Source: Hemibagrus wyckioides
Lineage: Eukaryota > Chordata > Actinopteri > Siluriformes > Bagridae
Reading direction: 5' to 3'
NCBI RefSeq assembly: GCF_019097595.1
Contig: NC_080719.1
Span: 11,761,001-11,825,000, forward strand
Length of the DNA stretch: 64,000 bases
Part shown: in pieces, positions 1 through 12,000 of the stretch
Position numbering within the stretch: the stretch's first letter is position 1
Layout of the letters: each line of letters opens with the position of its first letter
Notes under the pieces: model-generated
Told to the model about the DNA's origin: nothing
Database searches by the model: none
What the model saw: the letters and a program-made list of their open reading frames with translations, nothing else
Position numbers and translations under genes: made by a program

Positions 1-352
1 GGGACCAAATCTTGTGACTAAAAATGTGGCACAGTGCCAAAATAGAAAACAGCAAAACTATAGAATTAGCTTAAAAATGCAGACACATAACTCCTTTTCT
101 GTTACTACTACTATTATTACCTTAATAATAATAATAAAAATAATAATAATATTATTATTATTTACTGCTGTGCTGTGTTCAACTTATAAGTCAGAACATG
201 GAATTATATAATTTTTAATCTGTGAGCCACAAAGGAGGAAAGAACGCTTGCCTCCATGGGGGAATCTTTCTTTGGTTTTTGTTAGTTGTAGGTTGGAAAT
301 TTACAGGTTTTAGCTAAATACAGTTTTACTAATAGGCACAGAGGCTATCTCT
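1..352. other. Left-edge sequence, nothing recognised
   Basis: This AT-rich stretch contains a short run of TAA/TTA trinucleotides around 115-165. I see no coding or element signature. On the minus strand it lies downstream of the C2orf72-like gene and could hold that gene's 3' part, but no exon could be supported. Confidence 0.4.
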
Positions 353-627
353 CCTGACACAATAAGACCACACCTCCTTTACTGGGACTGACATACTGAG
401 ACCACACCTCTTTCAATGGGATTGACACACTGAGACCACACCTCCTTCACTTGGATTGACACACTGAGACCACACCTCCTTCACTTGGATTGACACACTG
501 AGACCACACCTCCTTCACTGAGATTGACACACTAAGACCAAGCCTCCTTCACTTGTACAGACACACTGAAACCGCACCTCCGTCACTTTGACTGACACAC
601 TGAGACCACGCCTCCTTTACTGAGACA
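353..627. repeat. 34-base minisatellite
   Basis: About eight imperfect copies of a 34-base unit with the core GACCACACCTCC followed by TTCACTTGGATTGACACACT occur in tandem. Copies at the edges are more diverged, and degenerate relatives of the core (CCACGCCTCCTT, CCATACCTTCTT) continue to about 930. The unit length is not a multiple of three and no open frame follows the repeat, so it is non-coding. The core carries a CACCC-box-like motif, but no regulatory role is shown. Confidence 0.8.
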
Positions 628-991
628 GTTCCCTGGGATTAACAGGCAAAGGCCCGACTGCACAAGGACTTACACACAGACCACCTCCTCCACTGGGGCT
701 CACAGATGCTTAGGCTATACCCCCCTTTACAATACCTAAGAGACAGAAAGGGCACACTTTTTACACTAAAACGGAGATGCAGTAGCCATGACTCTTTTAC
801 TGTGACTCGCAAACACAGAGGCAATGCTTTCCTTATGGGAAAACAGGAACTAAAGCCACACTTTCACGGAAACATGGATGCAGAGGCCACGCCTCCTTCA
901 TTAAGTCTGAGATACAGAGACCATACCTTCTTCAAACTGTTATGCATGAATGTTTGTATAAACATATCAACACTACATGATAACAAGCTAC

Positions 992-1276
992 TTAACCTGG
1001 GCTCTGAGACACATTCACAGCTTTGCAGACATTCCTCTTGATGTTTTCTATTCCTTCTACTCCATTAGGAATAAAATGCCCGGTCCATATGGAATCATGT
1101 GGATGTTTTATGAACACAGATCTCAATGTCTCCTCCAACAGCGTCACAGACTTGTGAGTCTCTGAGCTTTCAGCATCAGTATGAATGAGGCCCAGTAGCG
1201 CCTGGCGACTTCCGTGATTTTTCTTCACTCGAACCTTTACGTCTTTCAGGATCTCCTCCATACACACATGGTTCGC
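992..1276 (-). CDS. C2orf72-like protein, second exon (3' part)
   Basis: This exon continues from the first exon at 3116-3523. The acceptor CCCCAG sits just above 1276 and the frame is phase 0, giving 94 residues and a TAA at 992-994. It begins ANHVCMEEILKD and contains the conserved-looking block ALLGLIHTDAES...LEETLRSVFIKHP...WTGHFIPNG. From memory of the family this resembles the second half of the vertebrate C2orf72 protein, which is of unknown function. A good donor (CCCAG then GTTAAG) occurs at 995-997, so the transcript may splice onward to a further exon instead of stopping here. The combined product with exon 1 would be 230 residues, somewhat shorter than I recall for the human protein (about 295). 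Confidence 0.6.
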   Translation of the reverse strand, partial: ANHVCMEEILKDVKVRVKKNHGSRQALLGLIHTDAESSETHKSVTLLEETLRSVFIKHPHDSIWTGHFIPNGVEGIENIKRNVCKAVNVSQSPG

Positions 1277-3115
1277 CTGGGGATACCAATATCGGTAAAA
1301 ATCATATCATAATACACAAAATTATGTTCAATATACACAGTACGTTAAATAAGATTTAGTTTTGCCGGTTTAGAAAATCAATTTACAATTTCATTTAATT
1401 TTAAAAATTATGTTCCAGGGTAGGAAATATACATGACAAGAAACAAATTAATAGATGAACAGGCTAACAGATGAACGTTTAATGAGCTACTTGTTGCTAG
1501 GTGGTGGCAATTGCATTTTCTATTTGTGGATAATGTATAATTTGTTGCATATTTACAGAAATGTGTCTGCCAAATTTCAAATGGAAAATTTGCATTTGCA
1601 ATTGCATTTCCTGTGTCTTATAAGCTATGATCTGGTTGTATCGAAAAAGCAATGGCAGTTGCCCTGTTTGCTCTTTCATTTAGAAATGAATGTTTGCAAT
1701 TTCAACATCACACATGGAGCCTTCTAAAATTCAAATGGAACTGCAATTACCTTTTGCCTTAGCATTTCCAATGCTCGCACAGAAATCGGTCAATCAGTGA
1801 TAAGGATGGGAGTATACTATGCGGCGTGGTTGTATTTTTTTTGACGTCACTCACAGTCGACGGCCAAGAAGGAACATGTGTGAAACCCTCCTTCTGTTTC
1901 TGATTAACTTTATACTATATGCAAAACGGATGATATGAGATAGCAAACTTTGTTATTGCTATTTTGATTTGACAGGGTAATAACTTGTAAGACAAGGGAA
2001 ACCCAATTGCAAATTCAGTTTGCTTAGTCACTCTGAAATTTGGCAAACGTTCATTTGTGTGAATGAAAATGTAAATGGTATCATGCGATTTGCATTGCCA
2101 TTTAAATATTTTTTTGGTTATACTTTTTAAAATAGTGTCTTTCTGGGTGTGGATGTGTAAACAACTCAATGAGCTTGTCTATGATTATTCATAGCAACAG
2201 CACACTTAGCATCAAGTAATTTCCTGTACTATTGTGATATTTAATTTGGATAATTTTTGGTGATGATACAACCATATAAACTAAGCCAACAATCTGGAAA
2301 TTAGCATTAGAAAAACTGCTGTACAAAATGCAGTATATGATGCTTAGTTTGTCGCTAACCCTGCAAAAAATATATAAAGTTTCAATTTATATATAGAGTA
2401 GAATGTTTGTTGGATCCAGGGACATCATCAACCGTGTATGCTAGTTAGATGCAAAGAATCTGCTTGTGTTATGTTACGTATGTGTGATGTCACTATATGA
2501 ATAAATACATACATATTGTACACACTTTCTATAAGGCAATGTATGCAAGTTATCCAGGAGCAGCCCTTCGTAACAGTCAGAGATGATGCTGCATACTTAA
2601 GTTTTACAACACTGAACAAGGCCCTGAACCCTCACCGCTCCAGGGGCCCCTCTGACCCCAAGCCTCAAAGTTGGGATATGTGAAGAAAGAATTTCACTGT
2701 GCTGTAATGTACATGTGACAAATAATGGCTTCTATTCAATGTTTACACTTTGTGGGTTTTTTTCTGGAGCATGACAAGCTAGATTTTTGTCTCATCAACT
2801 TCAAGACAAAGAATAACTGTTTATAGCTGCTATAACATCAGAGAGAACAGAGACATGTACAACCGGCAAATTGCTGTGGTGTAAAAGGAATAAAACTCGA
2901 GGATGTGCTGTTAAAATAAACTTGCTGGATGTTTTCAGGGTGTGAAATTCATGGTTTGTTCATTTTTCCCTGTTTTGCCACAGCTAGTGTTGGTTAAAAC
3001 ATTACTGTACAGGCGTCTATAACTAATCACGTACATAGGAAAAAAATCTGGAATAAAAACGTGGAAGAGTTTCATTTAATTACCGCCTAGAAACCTCGGT
3101 TATTTTGTCATTCAC
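1277..3115 (-). other. Intron of the C2orf72-like gene
   Basis: This is the interval between the two exons, with donor AAG/GTGAAT at 3116/3115 and acceptor CCCCAG at 1277-1282. It is AT-rich and has no convincing open frame. It contains one retroelement tail (2615-2737), listed separately; nothing else is recognised. Confidence 0.5.
2615..2737 (+). mobile_element. Retroelement 3'-end relic
   Basis: A short GC-richer block ends in AAGAAAGAATTTCACTGTGC, then a TGTGACAAATAATGG near-polyadenylation stretch and TTCTATTC. This tail type is common at the 3' ends of fish non-LTR elements and SINEs, and it recalls the 3' UTR of the LINE at 43035-45628 (TTTCAC...TGACAATAAAG...CTTG). No coding part is present and the exact family is unknown to me. 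Confidence 0.4.
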
Positions 3116-3523
3116 CTTGTTCTGGACGTATCCGTGTCTGAAGATGAAGATGATGATGGCGCAATGAATGGCTCGTCCTTTAGGTGCGGTGATTTTGCGC
3201 TTGGGTCGCGCGCATTTCTCGTCCACGTCGGCGTTATTACCGTCTATTCCTTGAGCCCCATGAGAAACAGGACAGTTTCTCGCAGCGGCAGATTTGATGT
3301 TCCCGTTCCCGAGGTTTGCGTTTTTGTCCCTCTTGATGTGCACCTCAGTGTGAAACATGTCCATGATAAACTCCTGGAAAAGACTGCAGTTGTTTTCTCC
3401 ATCCACGTCTCCTACCAAATAAATATTCCCCTTTCCACCGATTCGCTTCAACATCCGATCAAATTCCTCTCGCTCCTCGTCCTCCTTGGTTATGGAGTCG
3501 GTGAAGTGACAATCCGAGGCCAT
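3116..3523 (-). CDS. C2orf72-like protein, first exon with start codon
   Basis: The ATG at 3521-3523 opens a 136-codon exon ending QNK at a donor AAG/GTGAAT, and splices in phase 0 to 992-1276. The N-terminus (MASDCHFTDS, then EEFDRMLKRIGGKGNIYLVGDVDG and SLFQEFIMDMF) matches my recollection of the N-terminal layout of C2orf72: a Gly-rich turn followed by LVG and then an acidic, amphipathic stretch. A basic central segment (RPKRKITAPKGR) is followed by a hydrophobic strand, AIIIFIFRHGY. There is no signal peptide. The exon is CpG-richer than its surroundings, consistent with a first exon. The function of the family is unknown and the homology should be confirmed by search. Confidence 0.62.
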
Positions 3524-3757
3524 GCTCAGTCTTTATCTGCGCTTATTTTATTTTATTTTTCAATGAAATAAAACCTTGCGTAAAGATAGGTAAATGACTT
3601 TCAGGTGACCCGGTGTGTTGACAATGTGAGAAAGGGAGCTTTTAAAAAACCTGTCGAGACGCGCTGTGGAAGTGAAGCCGGAAACCAGGAATCACACAAA
3701 CCACGCCGACTCCAGCTATGGGAGGAGCAAATACAGCAAGCCATGCCCCGGAAGTAG
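3524..3757 (-). promoter_or_regulatory. Probable promoter-proximal region of the C2orf72-like gene
   Basis: This segment lies directly upstream of the ATG, is less AT-rich than the flanks, and contains two GGAA ETS-type cores (GCCGGAAACC and CCCCGGAAGT). There is no TATA box at a sensible distance. It ends where an L1 insertion begins. Assignment is by position and motif only. Confidence 0.35.
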
Positions 3758-4445
3758 CGTTAGCACCCAAAAATGTTTAAATTATTTTTTATCTATTTTT
3801 TTTTTTTTATTATACAAAAAATATATACAGATTTGTCAAAGCATTAACAACTCGCAACAAGTACAAAATAAACAAATACACATTCAAAGAATATATAAAA
3901 AAAAATGAAATAAAAATAGATAAAAAATAAAAATAATAAAAAAAACCCTTTAAGCCAGGGGTTAATATTACAATTTAAAGTAACATAAAGCTTCATAGGT
4001 CTTTGTCGCTTTTTTTGTTCTTAATTTTGTCTAATGTGGTACCCTATTGTTAAACCCCTTTTTAGCTTTAGTCCATTTTGCAAGTAAAATAAAAATTTGT
4101 ATAATAAAATACATCATACGTTTGGAATCAACATCGTCCTGTAAAAAAAAAATAAAAATAAATAAATTTGTATACATGTTCCAAACAACCTAGAAATGAA
4201 ATTAGAAACATCCAACCAAAACATTTGTGAATATAAAAAAAAGATGAGTGACAGATTCTTTGGCATTGCTACCAAATGCACATAAGTTTTCAATATTCAA
4301 ACTGAAACGTTCTAACAACTCCTTGACAGGGTAAATTCTGTGTAAAATCTTCTAGGATACTTCTCTAATTTTATTATTAATAAAAAACATATTTGATATT
4401 GACCATACTTTTTTTTTTTTCCAGTTAAGCGTTAGCACCTAAAAA
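3758..4445 (-). mobile_element. 5'-truncated L1-like LINE with 18-base target-site duplication
   Basis: The element body (3776-4427) is flanked by direct repeats AGCGTTAGCACC[C/T]AAAAA at 3758-3775 and 4428-4445 with one mismatch. On the minus strand the upper end decodes as the C-terminal part of an L1-type ORF2 (KIREVSWKILHRIYPVKE, then NIENLCAFGSN...), and the lower end is an A-rich tail (poly-T on plus). It is severely 5'-truncated, has several interruptions and is not functional. It sits just upstream of the C2orf72-like gene. Confidence 0.7.
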
Positions 4446-6547
4446 CTAGATAATTCTTATCCTTATCCGGTTACGTTACAGCAGCTATAAACACTAGTTG
4501 TCCAACCTTTCTTTTTTTCCTCTCTCTCTCTAAAGTTGACATATCAACAACGAAAACTTTAATTATTGTTCCCTTTAAAAAAAAGTGATTAAATGCATGT
4601 TTTCTTTTTGAATCAAATTAGTTCGAAAGGAAATAAGGAGAAGAAATAATGTTCACTGCACTCAAAGAATTCATAAACCTTTGAAAATGACTAGAACTGC
4701 ATCAGCAGTCAGCAGACTTTGAACCCAACAACAGTACTTTTTGTTTAATCAGAGTTTATGACAGAGGTTTCTGTTCGTCAAATCTTTTATGTTTTTACAG
4801 TCTTGCAATGTATAAAGCCACTGAATCTGGCTAAAGTGATTAGTAGAAATGTGTGTGTGTGTGCGTGTGTGTGTGTGTGTGTCATCAGTGAAAGTAATAC
4901 TGTTTATCAATTACATGTCCAAAGGCTTTGCTACATAGACAGAATAATGGAAGGCTTAAAATGGAGCCTGGTAAGACACCAGATAAAAATGATTTAGACT
5001 TGCATGTTGCTGTGGACATTATAAGTTGTTCATACTTATCAGATCAATTAGAATGCAGATCTCAGACACCAAACTAATTTAAGTTTCATGGTTGGTTGAT
5101 TTATTTATTTATTGGATGACATATTGTTTTAAGTATAAGCTTTTATGTGTTTGTCACTGCTACTGCTTTCCCTTTTTTGTTTTTTCCAATATATTTTTCA
5201 TATTATTGCCACTTTGACATGTTTAGTTAAAAACCTGCAAATAAAAACCACCACCACTTTGTATAATATGTGGTTTCCTAAAAAAATACCCATCTTAAAT
5301 AATATCTGAAATGCCTTGGGATATTGTTCATTGAATTTCTCTAGTCATCTTATTTTTTTTATTAATACATGCTTAAAAATTGTCACATGCTTGTATTTTC
5401 AAGCTATTTATATCTATATTAACTTAAATTACTTTATGGTAGTTTCATTCAAGTATGTTATGAGTGCAAGCTATTATAGAATGCCCAAACTGGCAGGCAG
5501 GTTACACGTAAACCAGTGTTGTCATCACTATGTCCTGATTGAGTGACTCCAAAAACTCCAAAATTGTGTTTCTGTCCTGGTGAATGCCTCACCTTGAATT
5601 CTGTGATAAGGCAGTTAATATTTAATAAAAGAGCAGACTATTCACTTGCATTTCTCATTGATTTTCTGCCCTGTTAATTGGTATTTCGGGTAGTATTCTG
5701 CCCTTAGCTTCAACAACCAAACTTGTATTTATTTGTGCCATGTGTCTTTTAATTGCACACAATCTTTAAAACCATGGTTCTCAAAATGGGGCCTGGGGAC
5801 AGAGTTCCCCAAAGCACAACCAGGGGTCCATCAATTGAAAAATTTGTCAGTGGTGACAATCACAACACACCATTACCAAAGTTATTATGTCCATAAATAA
5901 TATCATCTAAAATCTAATGATCATTTAAATAAAATGCCTTAAAAAGCCTTGCTGGCTCCAAAATATTACTGTACACATTTAAATAATGTTTAATTATAAT
6001 AGTGTGTTTACAATATAATTCTGTTCAGGGGTTAAGAATTTAAAATAAAAATACAGACATTAAAAGTTTGAGATTATATAATTTATTCACAGTATTCACA
6101 AAAGCAAACACAAGAAATATTAATATTATAATAATATAACAGTGCTAAAATACTTAAAATATAAAATATAATAACATTCCATTTTAAAATGTACAATATT
6201 AACAACAACTATAATAATGCCCTTTCTTCTTCTTCTTCTTCTTTACCTTTTTATTTGAAATAGAAGAACAAGTATACTGTAATAACAGTAAAATAACAAT
6301 AGTAGTCATATTCTTCAGATTTTTTTTTATATATAATCATTTAGAATAATTAAAAACTCATAGTAACTGCATATTTCAATTTATGTTATTACTCAACTAT
6401 TAAACATTTCACATTTATATTTTAAATCAATAAACATGGGTAGATTTCAGTGGGTTAGTGCTAGTGAGAGTGCAGCAGGACTCATGGCTAATGATAAACT
6501 GAATTCAGTTTAAACAAAGTGACCTTGCTGACCACCAAACAAATACA
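4446..6547. other. Intergenic, AT-rich
   Basis: No gene is supported here. It contains a GT microsatellite near 4851-4882 and A/T-rich low-complexity sequence. A stretch at about 5770-5850 (TTCTCAAAATGGGGCCTGGGG...CAGGGGTCC) loosely recalls the end of a hAT-type element but has no matching partner end that I could find. Confidence 0.4.
4851..4882. repeat. GT dinucleotide microsatellite
   Basis: A run of about 16 GT units with one GC interruption. Confidence 0.9.
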
Positions 6548-7000
6548 CACAGTGCCTCCAGAAAATATTCACTACCTAGTTCTTATTTTTGACTAGCTCT
6601 TTTTTTGCTGCATTGCAACATCAAATTTAAATATACAGGATTTTTACTTTCTTTGAAATCGTTGACTTCACAGAAATAAAATTAACTAAAAAGAATTTAG
6701 AAGCTAGTGCAACAATGAGACATAATTAACAAGTATTAATTAATAAGTATTCACTCCAGAGTAAAAACATGATTCACCTTTTGCGGCTGTTGCTAATGTA
6801 ATCTGTCTTGGATGTGTTTCTCTGAAATTTTGTTTTCTCAAACTCTGCCAAATCACATGGAGAATATTACTAGACAGCAATTTTCAGGTCACGCAACAGA
6901 TTTTCAGTTGGATCTGTGCTTTGACTCTGCCATTTTAAATCTCAAACTGTCTTTCCCAAAGCAGTGTCTCATTATGTCAGCAACTACTGTATAAGCAGTT
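6548..7000. mobile_element. Degenerate Tc1/mariner-like relic
   Basis: The block runs from ACAGTGCCTCCAGAAAATAT through AGTATTCACTCC, CCTTTTGCGGC and CAACAGATTTTCAGTTGGAT to TTTGACTCTGCCATT. This order of short motifs resembles the non-coding arm of fish Tc1/mariner-type elements that begin with ACAGTGCC and contain an inverted transposase remnant. No usable transposase frame and no second terminus were identified. Confidence 0.4.
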
Positions 7001-8027
7001 GTTCCTTCACCATCCTCTTTTTCTCTCTCTTGAAGTTAATAAAAAACTCCAAATTGTTATGTTTCTGAGAAATTGACAAAAAAAAATCTGTCCTAAAGAT
7101 TTTGAAAACAAACAAACAAACAAAAAATATCTGTATGGACATCTTCTATAAATGTTAACTATACTATGACTATAACTCTTTACAGAATGCATCACCATAT
7201 CAACGATATCACATTTTTCTGATACTTCTGTTAGATACATTTGATACACAGAAAATTGGTAACGCCTCAAGAATTTGGAAGTCGCCCTATGATTGGTTGG
7301 ATTCTACAAGATTTCCGGAAGATCTGTGTGTCACGTTTTTCACCATCCACCTGAAAACAAAGCCGTTGAGACACTCGATTTCCCTCATGGAAAAAGAAAA
7401 CCGTTGTGTTTACAAATTTGACAAAGTGCGCGTATGAAGATTAAACGATGGAATTTCCAAATTATGTGAAGTTCACGGGATAGACTCATTAAATTGTACG
7501 ACTTTCTTAAGTGAACGATCTATGCTTGCCTGCTGGTCTATTTTGTAAAGACATTTTCACTTTTTCACGGCCCTAAACATGACGCTAAACAAAATGAACT
7601 GTAAATTGAACAGGGCTGTAGATTTAACATGGTGCTGCATAATATGTCATTTATTAAAATTATAATTAATTAATTAAATGATATAAGGTAAGTCACTGGA
7701 TTGTTGTTAGAACAACACAAACATTTTTTTAAGTATAAAAATATATTCATTTATATCTCTGCAATGGTACTATATATTCATAATCCTTTCAATAGATGCC
7801 AATCAATCAGACACTGAAAAATAGTAAGACATAGAAAACAGTCAAGGAAATTGATGTTTTTTCTTTATTAACAGACCTTTTCTCACCAAAAGAAGCTTTC
7901 TAGAAGCCATTAAACAGAAATATTTTAGTGGAGATCTAAGAATCACCTAAAAAAAGTCTACTCTTCAGACTTCAGGCTCATTCATGTAGATGAGTATTAA
8001 CCAATACATGGTTACTGCAGGTTTCCC
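7001..8027. other. 3' flank of MLG1
   Basis: Starting at about 7000 this stretch is diverged but alignable with the flanks of the other cluster genes (for example CACTGGATTGTTGT then GAACAACACAAACA at about 7695, repeated near 24836, 38226 and 53770). Unlike the flanks of MLG2-MLG4 it lacks the Tc1-like 3' relic, so it preserves the arrangement before that insertion. A polyadenylation hexamer is listed separately. Confidence 0.5.
7864..7869 (-). terminator. Candidate polyadenylation signal of MLG1
   Basis: AATAAA on the minus strand lies about 160 bases downstream of the MLG1 stop codon. It is the nearest canonical hexamer. Its use is inferred from position. Confidence 0.45.
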
Positions 8028-8105
8028 TTAAGGTGTCACTTTTTCGATCTTTTTCACCCTCATCTTAATGGTGCCATTAACCGTAGCCTGGATGCGTTGG
8101 TAAAA
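8028..8105 (-). CDS. MLG1 terminal exon (C-terminal cap, part 2)
   Basis: The acceptor TTGCAG ends at 8106, and 25 codons follow to TAA at 8028-8030. The encoded segment reads FYQRIQATVNGTIKM then a Lys-rich end, KKIEKVTP. The NGT tripeptide is an N-glycosylation sequon. The exon is found in all four cluster genes at matching positions; MLG2-MLG4 differ by small changes (FYQQIQAKVNGT, ending TA instead of TP). It splices in phase 0 from 8748-8824. I do not recognise a named domain. The end has neither a membrane segment nor a GPI-type hydrophobic tail, so the product should be secreted rather than anchored. Confidence 0.75.
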   Translation of the reverse strand, partial: FYQRIQATVNGTIKMRVKKIEKVTP

Positions 8106-8747
8106 CTGCAATAAAAAAAGTAAGTAAAGTGACCTTTTCCCTTTTACAGTGCCTTAATACTTATATATATGAAAAAATGGCACATATATTATATACACAG
8201 TATATAAATCTGTATAAATATTTAAATGGTTAAAAAGCATGTGCTGTTCATTAGTCAGTCAAAAATTAGAATCATCTGTAAATTAGCACAGTATAAAAGG
8301 AGACAATCCACACAATCTAAAACAAATGTTAAACGATGTGTTGCTGTTATTTAACAAAGAACAGAGTATGATATTGTGAGGTTTTCTATAAAGAGACATG
8401 TATGCCAGTGTCACTGCTTCGTAACATTTTTTTTTTTTTAGTTTTTTTTTGTCTTATTAACTTGTTATGAACTTTCATATGTGATAATAGGAATTAACTT
8501 TACAACATTTAATGTAATAATAAATTGTTTAAAAATATGCAAAAAAAACCCAATTAATTTGCTTTGGTATAAGAGGAAGAAAACACTTTGTCAGATGCTG
8601 TAATAAGATTAACTTCAGAGGCTACACAATACCACCCTATTATGGCTAATTCTCTTATAAAAGCAGGTCCACATCATGTACCATTTCTTCCATATTACCT
8701 TTCATATATATTCTATATTTAGCAAATATCGTAATGCATAGTCTTAC

Positions 8748-8824
8748 CTCTTCTATATATATGATGATTTTTTCATCGCTTAGTTCAGTGACAGACTGTA
8801 TTGTGACCACTGCTTGAGCAGACT
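8748..8824 (-). CDS. MLG1 penultimate exon (C-terminal cap, part 1)
   Basis: This 77-base exon lies between the acceptor ACATTACAG and donor GAAGAG/GTAAG. It takes one base from the array exon (phase 1) and reads K-SAQAVVTIQSVTELSDE then KIIIYIEE into the terminal exon. The 26-base-per-turn pattern of alternating hydrophobic and charged residues suggests a small folded strand-helix unit, but that is a guess. The same exon is present in MLG2, MLG3 and MLG4, where VVTIQ is VVWMQ. The intron before it is only 179 bases. Confidence 0.75.
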
Positions 8825-9003
8825 CTGTAATGTATAGAGAGATAAAAACATAAGAAAGTTAATTTTAAGAAAAAATACAAAACAATTAATTCATAAATTA
8901 AACAATCAATTAATTTATTAAAAAACACAAATCTATAAAATGTTATCTCATATTTATATAAAAACATTCATAATGTTGAGGGTTAGAGTATGAAAAACAA
9001 TAC

Positions 9004-12000
9004 TTGTTTGTGGACTGGTTGTGGTTGGAGAGGTGGTTGTAATGTTTGTTGTTGGAGAGGTGGTTGTAATGTTTGTTGTTGGAGAGGTGGTTGTAATGTT
9101 TGTTGTTGGAGAGGTGGTTGTTATGTCTGGTGTTTTTGGAGCAATGGATGATGTTACTGTTATTGCTGGAGATGTGGATGCGATTGTTGTTGAAGAGGAG
9201 GTTGTTATTTCTGTTGTTGGAGAGGTGGTTGTTGTTTCTGCTGTTGTTGGAGCAGTGGTTGTTGTTTCTGCTGTTGTTGGAGCAGTGGTTGTTTCTTTTG
9301 TTGTTGTTTGAGAGGTGGTTGTTATTTCTGTTGTTTTTGGAGAGGAGCTTCTTTCTTGTGTTGTTGCTGGAGATGTGGTTGTTATGCCAGTTGTTGTTGG
9401 AGTGGTGGTTGATGTTTCTGCTGTTGTTGGAGTGGTGGTTGTTGTTTCTGCTGTTGCTGGAGCAGTGGTAATGTCTGGTGTTGTTGAAGCAATGGACATT
9501 GTTTCTGTTATTGCTGGAGATGTGGATGTGATTGTTGTTATTGAGGAGGAGGTTGTTATTTCTGTTGTTGTTTGAGAGCTAGTTGTTTTTGGAGAGATGG
9601 ATGATGTTTCTGTTGTTGCTGGAAACGTGGATGTGATTGTTGTTGTTGAAGAGGAGGTTGGTATTTCTGTTGTTGTTGGAGAGGTGGTTGTTGTTTCTGC
9701 TGTTGTTGGAGTGGTGGTAATGTCTGATGTTGTTGAAGCAATGGATGTTTCTGTTATTGCTGAAGATGTGGTTGTTATGTCAGTTGTTGTTGTAAAGATG
9801 GTTGTTGTTTTTGCTGTTGTTGGAGCAGTGGTTGTTGTTTCTGCTGTTGTTGGAGCAACAGTTGTTGTTTCTGCTGTTGTTGGAGCAGTGATTGTTGTTT
9901 CTGCTGTTGTTGGAGCAGTGGTTGTTTCTTCTATTGTTGTTTGAGAAGTGGTTGTTATTTCTGTTGTTTTTGCAGAGGAGCTTGTTTCTTGTGTTATTGC
10001 TGAAGATGTGGTTGTTATGTCAATTGTTGTTGTTGTAAAGATGGTTGTTGTTTCTGCTGTTGTTGGAGTGGTGGTTGATGTTTCTGCTGTTGTTGGAGTG
10101 CTGGTTGTTGTTTCTGCTGTTGTTAGAGAGGTGGTTGTTGTTTCCGCTGTTGTTGGAGTAGTGGTTGATGTTTCTGCTGTTGTTGGAGTGCTGGTTGTTG
10201 TTTCTGCTGTTGTTGGAGCAGTAGTTGTTTCTTCTATTGTTGTTTGAGCGGTGGTAATGTCTGGTGCTGTTGAAGCAATGGATGTTGTTTCTGTTATTGC
10301 TGAAGATGTGGTTGTTATGTCAGTTGTTGTTGTAAAGATGGTTGTTGTTTCTGCTGTTGTTGGAGCAGTGGTTGTTGTTTCTGCTGTTGTTGGAGCAGTA
10401 GTTGTTGTTTCTGCTGTTGTTGGAGCAGTGATTGTTGTTTCTGCTGTTGTTGGAGCAGTGATTGTTGTTTCTGCTGTTGTTGGAGCAGCAGTTGTTGTTT
10501 CTGCTGTTGTTGGAGCAGTGATTGTTGTTTCTGCTGTTGTTGGAGCAGTGATTGTTGTTTCTGCTGTTGTTGGAGCAGTGATTGTTGTTTCTGCTGTTGT
10601 TGGAGCAGTAGTTGTTGTTTCTGCTGTTGTTGGAGCAGTGATTGTTGTTTCTGCTGTTGTTGGAGCAGTGATTGTTGTTTCTGCTGTTGTTGGAGCAGCA
10701 GTTGTTGTTTCTGCTGTTGTTGGAGCAGTGATTGTTGTTTCTGCTGTTGTTGGAGCAGTGATTGTTGTTTCTGCTGTTGTTGGAGCAGTGATTGTTGTTT
10801 CTGCTGTTGTTGGAGCAGTAGTTGTTGTTTCTGCTGTTGTTGGAGCAGTGGTTGTTGTTTCTGCTGTTGTTGGAGCAGTGGTTGTTTCTTCTATTGTTGT
10901 TTGAGCGGTGGTAATGTCTGGTGCTGTTGAAGCAATGGATGTTGTTTCTGTTATTGCTGAAGATGTGGTTGTTATGTCAGTTGTTGTTGTAAAGATGGTT
11001 GTTGTTTCTGCTGTTGTTGGAGCACTGGTTGTTGTTTCTGCTGTTGTTGGAGCAGTGGTTGTTGTTTCTGCTGTTGTTGGAGCAGTGATTGTTGTTTCTG
11101 CTGTTGTTGGAGCAGTAGTTGTTGTTTCTGCTGTTGATGGAGCAGTGGTTGTTGTTTCTGCTGTTGTTGGAGCAGTGGTTGTTTCTTCTATTGTTGTTTG
11201 AGCGGTGGTAATGTCTGGTGCTGTTGAAGCAATGGATGTTGTTTCTGTTATTGCTGAAGATGTGGTTGTTATGTCAGTTGTTGTTGTAAAGATGGTTGTT
11301 GTTTCTGCTGTTGTTGGAGCACTGGTTGTTGTTTCTGCTGTTGTTGGAGCAGTAGTTGTTGTTTCTGCTGTTGTTGGAGCAGTGATTGTTGTTTCTGCTG
11401 TTGTTGGAGCAGTGATTGTTGTTTCTGCTGTTGTTGGAGCAGTGATTGTTGTTTCTGCTGTTGTTGGAGCAGTAGTTGTTGTTTCTGCTGTTGTTGGAGC
11501 AGTGGTTGTTGTTTCTGCTGTTGTTGGAGTAGTGGTTGATGTTTCTGCTGTTGTTGGAGTGCTGGTTGTTGTTTCTGCTGTTGTTGGAACAGTGGTTGTT
11601 TCTTCTATTGTTGTTTGAGTGGTGGTAATGTCTGATGTTGTTGAAGCAATGGATGTTTCTGTTATTGCTGAAGATGTGGTTGTTATGTCAGTTGTTGTTG
11701 TAAAGATGGTTGTTGTTTTTGCTGTTGTTGGAGCAGTGGTTGTTGTTTCTGCTGTTGTTGGAGCAACAGTTGTTGTTTCTGCTGTTGTTGGAGCAGTGAT
11801 TGTTGTTTCTGCTGTTGTTGGAGCAGTGATTGTTGTTTCTGCTGTTGTTGGAGCAGTGATTGTTGTTTCTGCTGTTGTTGGAGCAGTAGTTGTTGTTTCT
11901 GCTGTTGTTGGAGCAGTGATTGTTGTTTCTGCTGTTGTTGGAGCAGTGATTGTTGTTTCTGCTGTTGTTGGAGCAGTGATTGTTGTTTCTGCTGTTGTTG

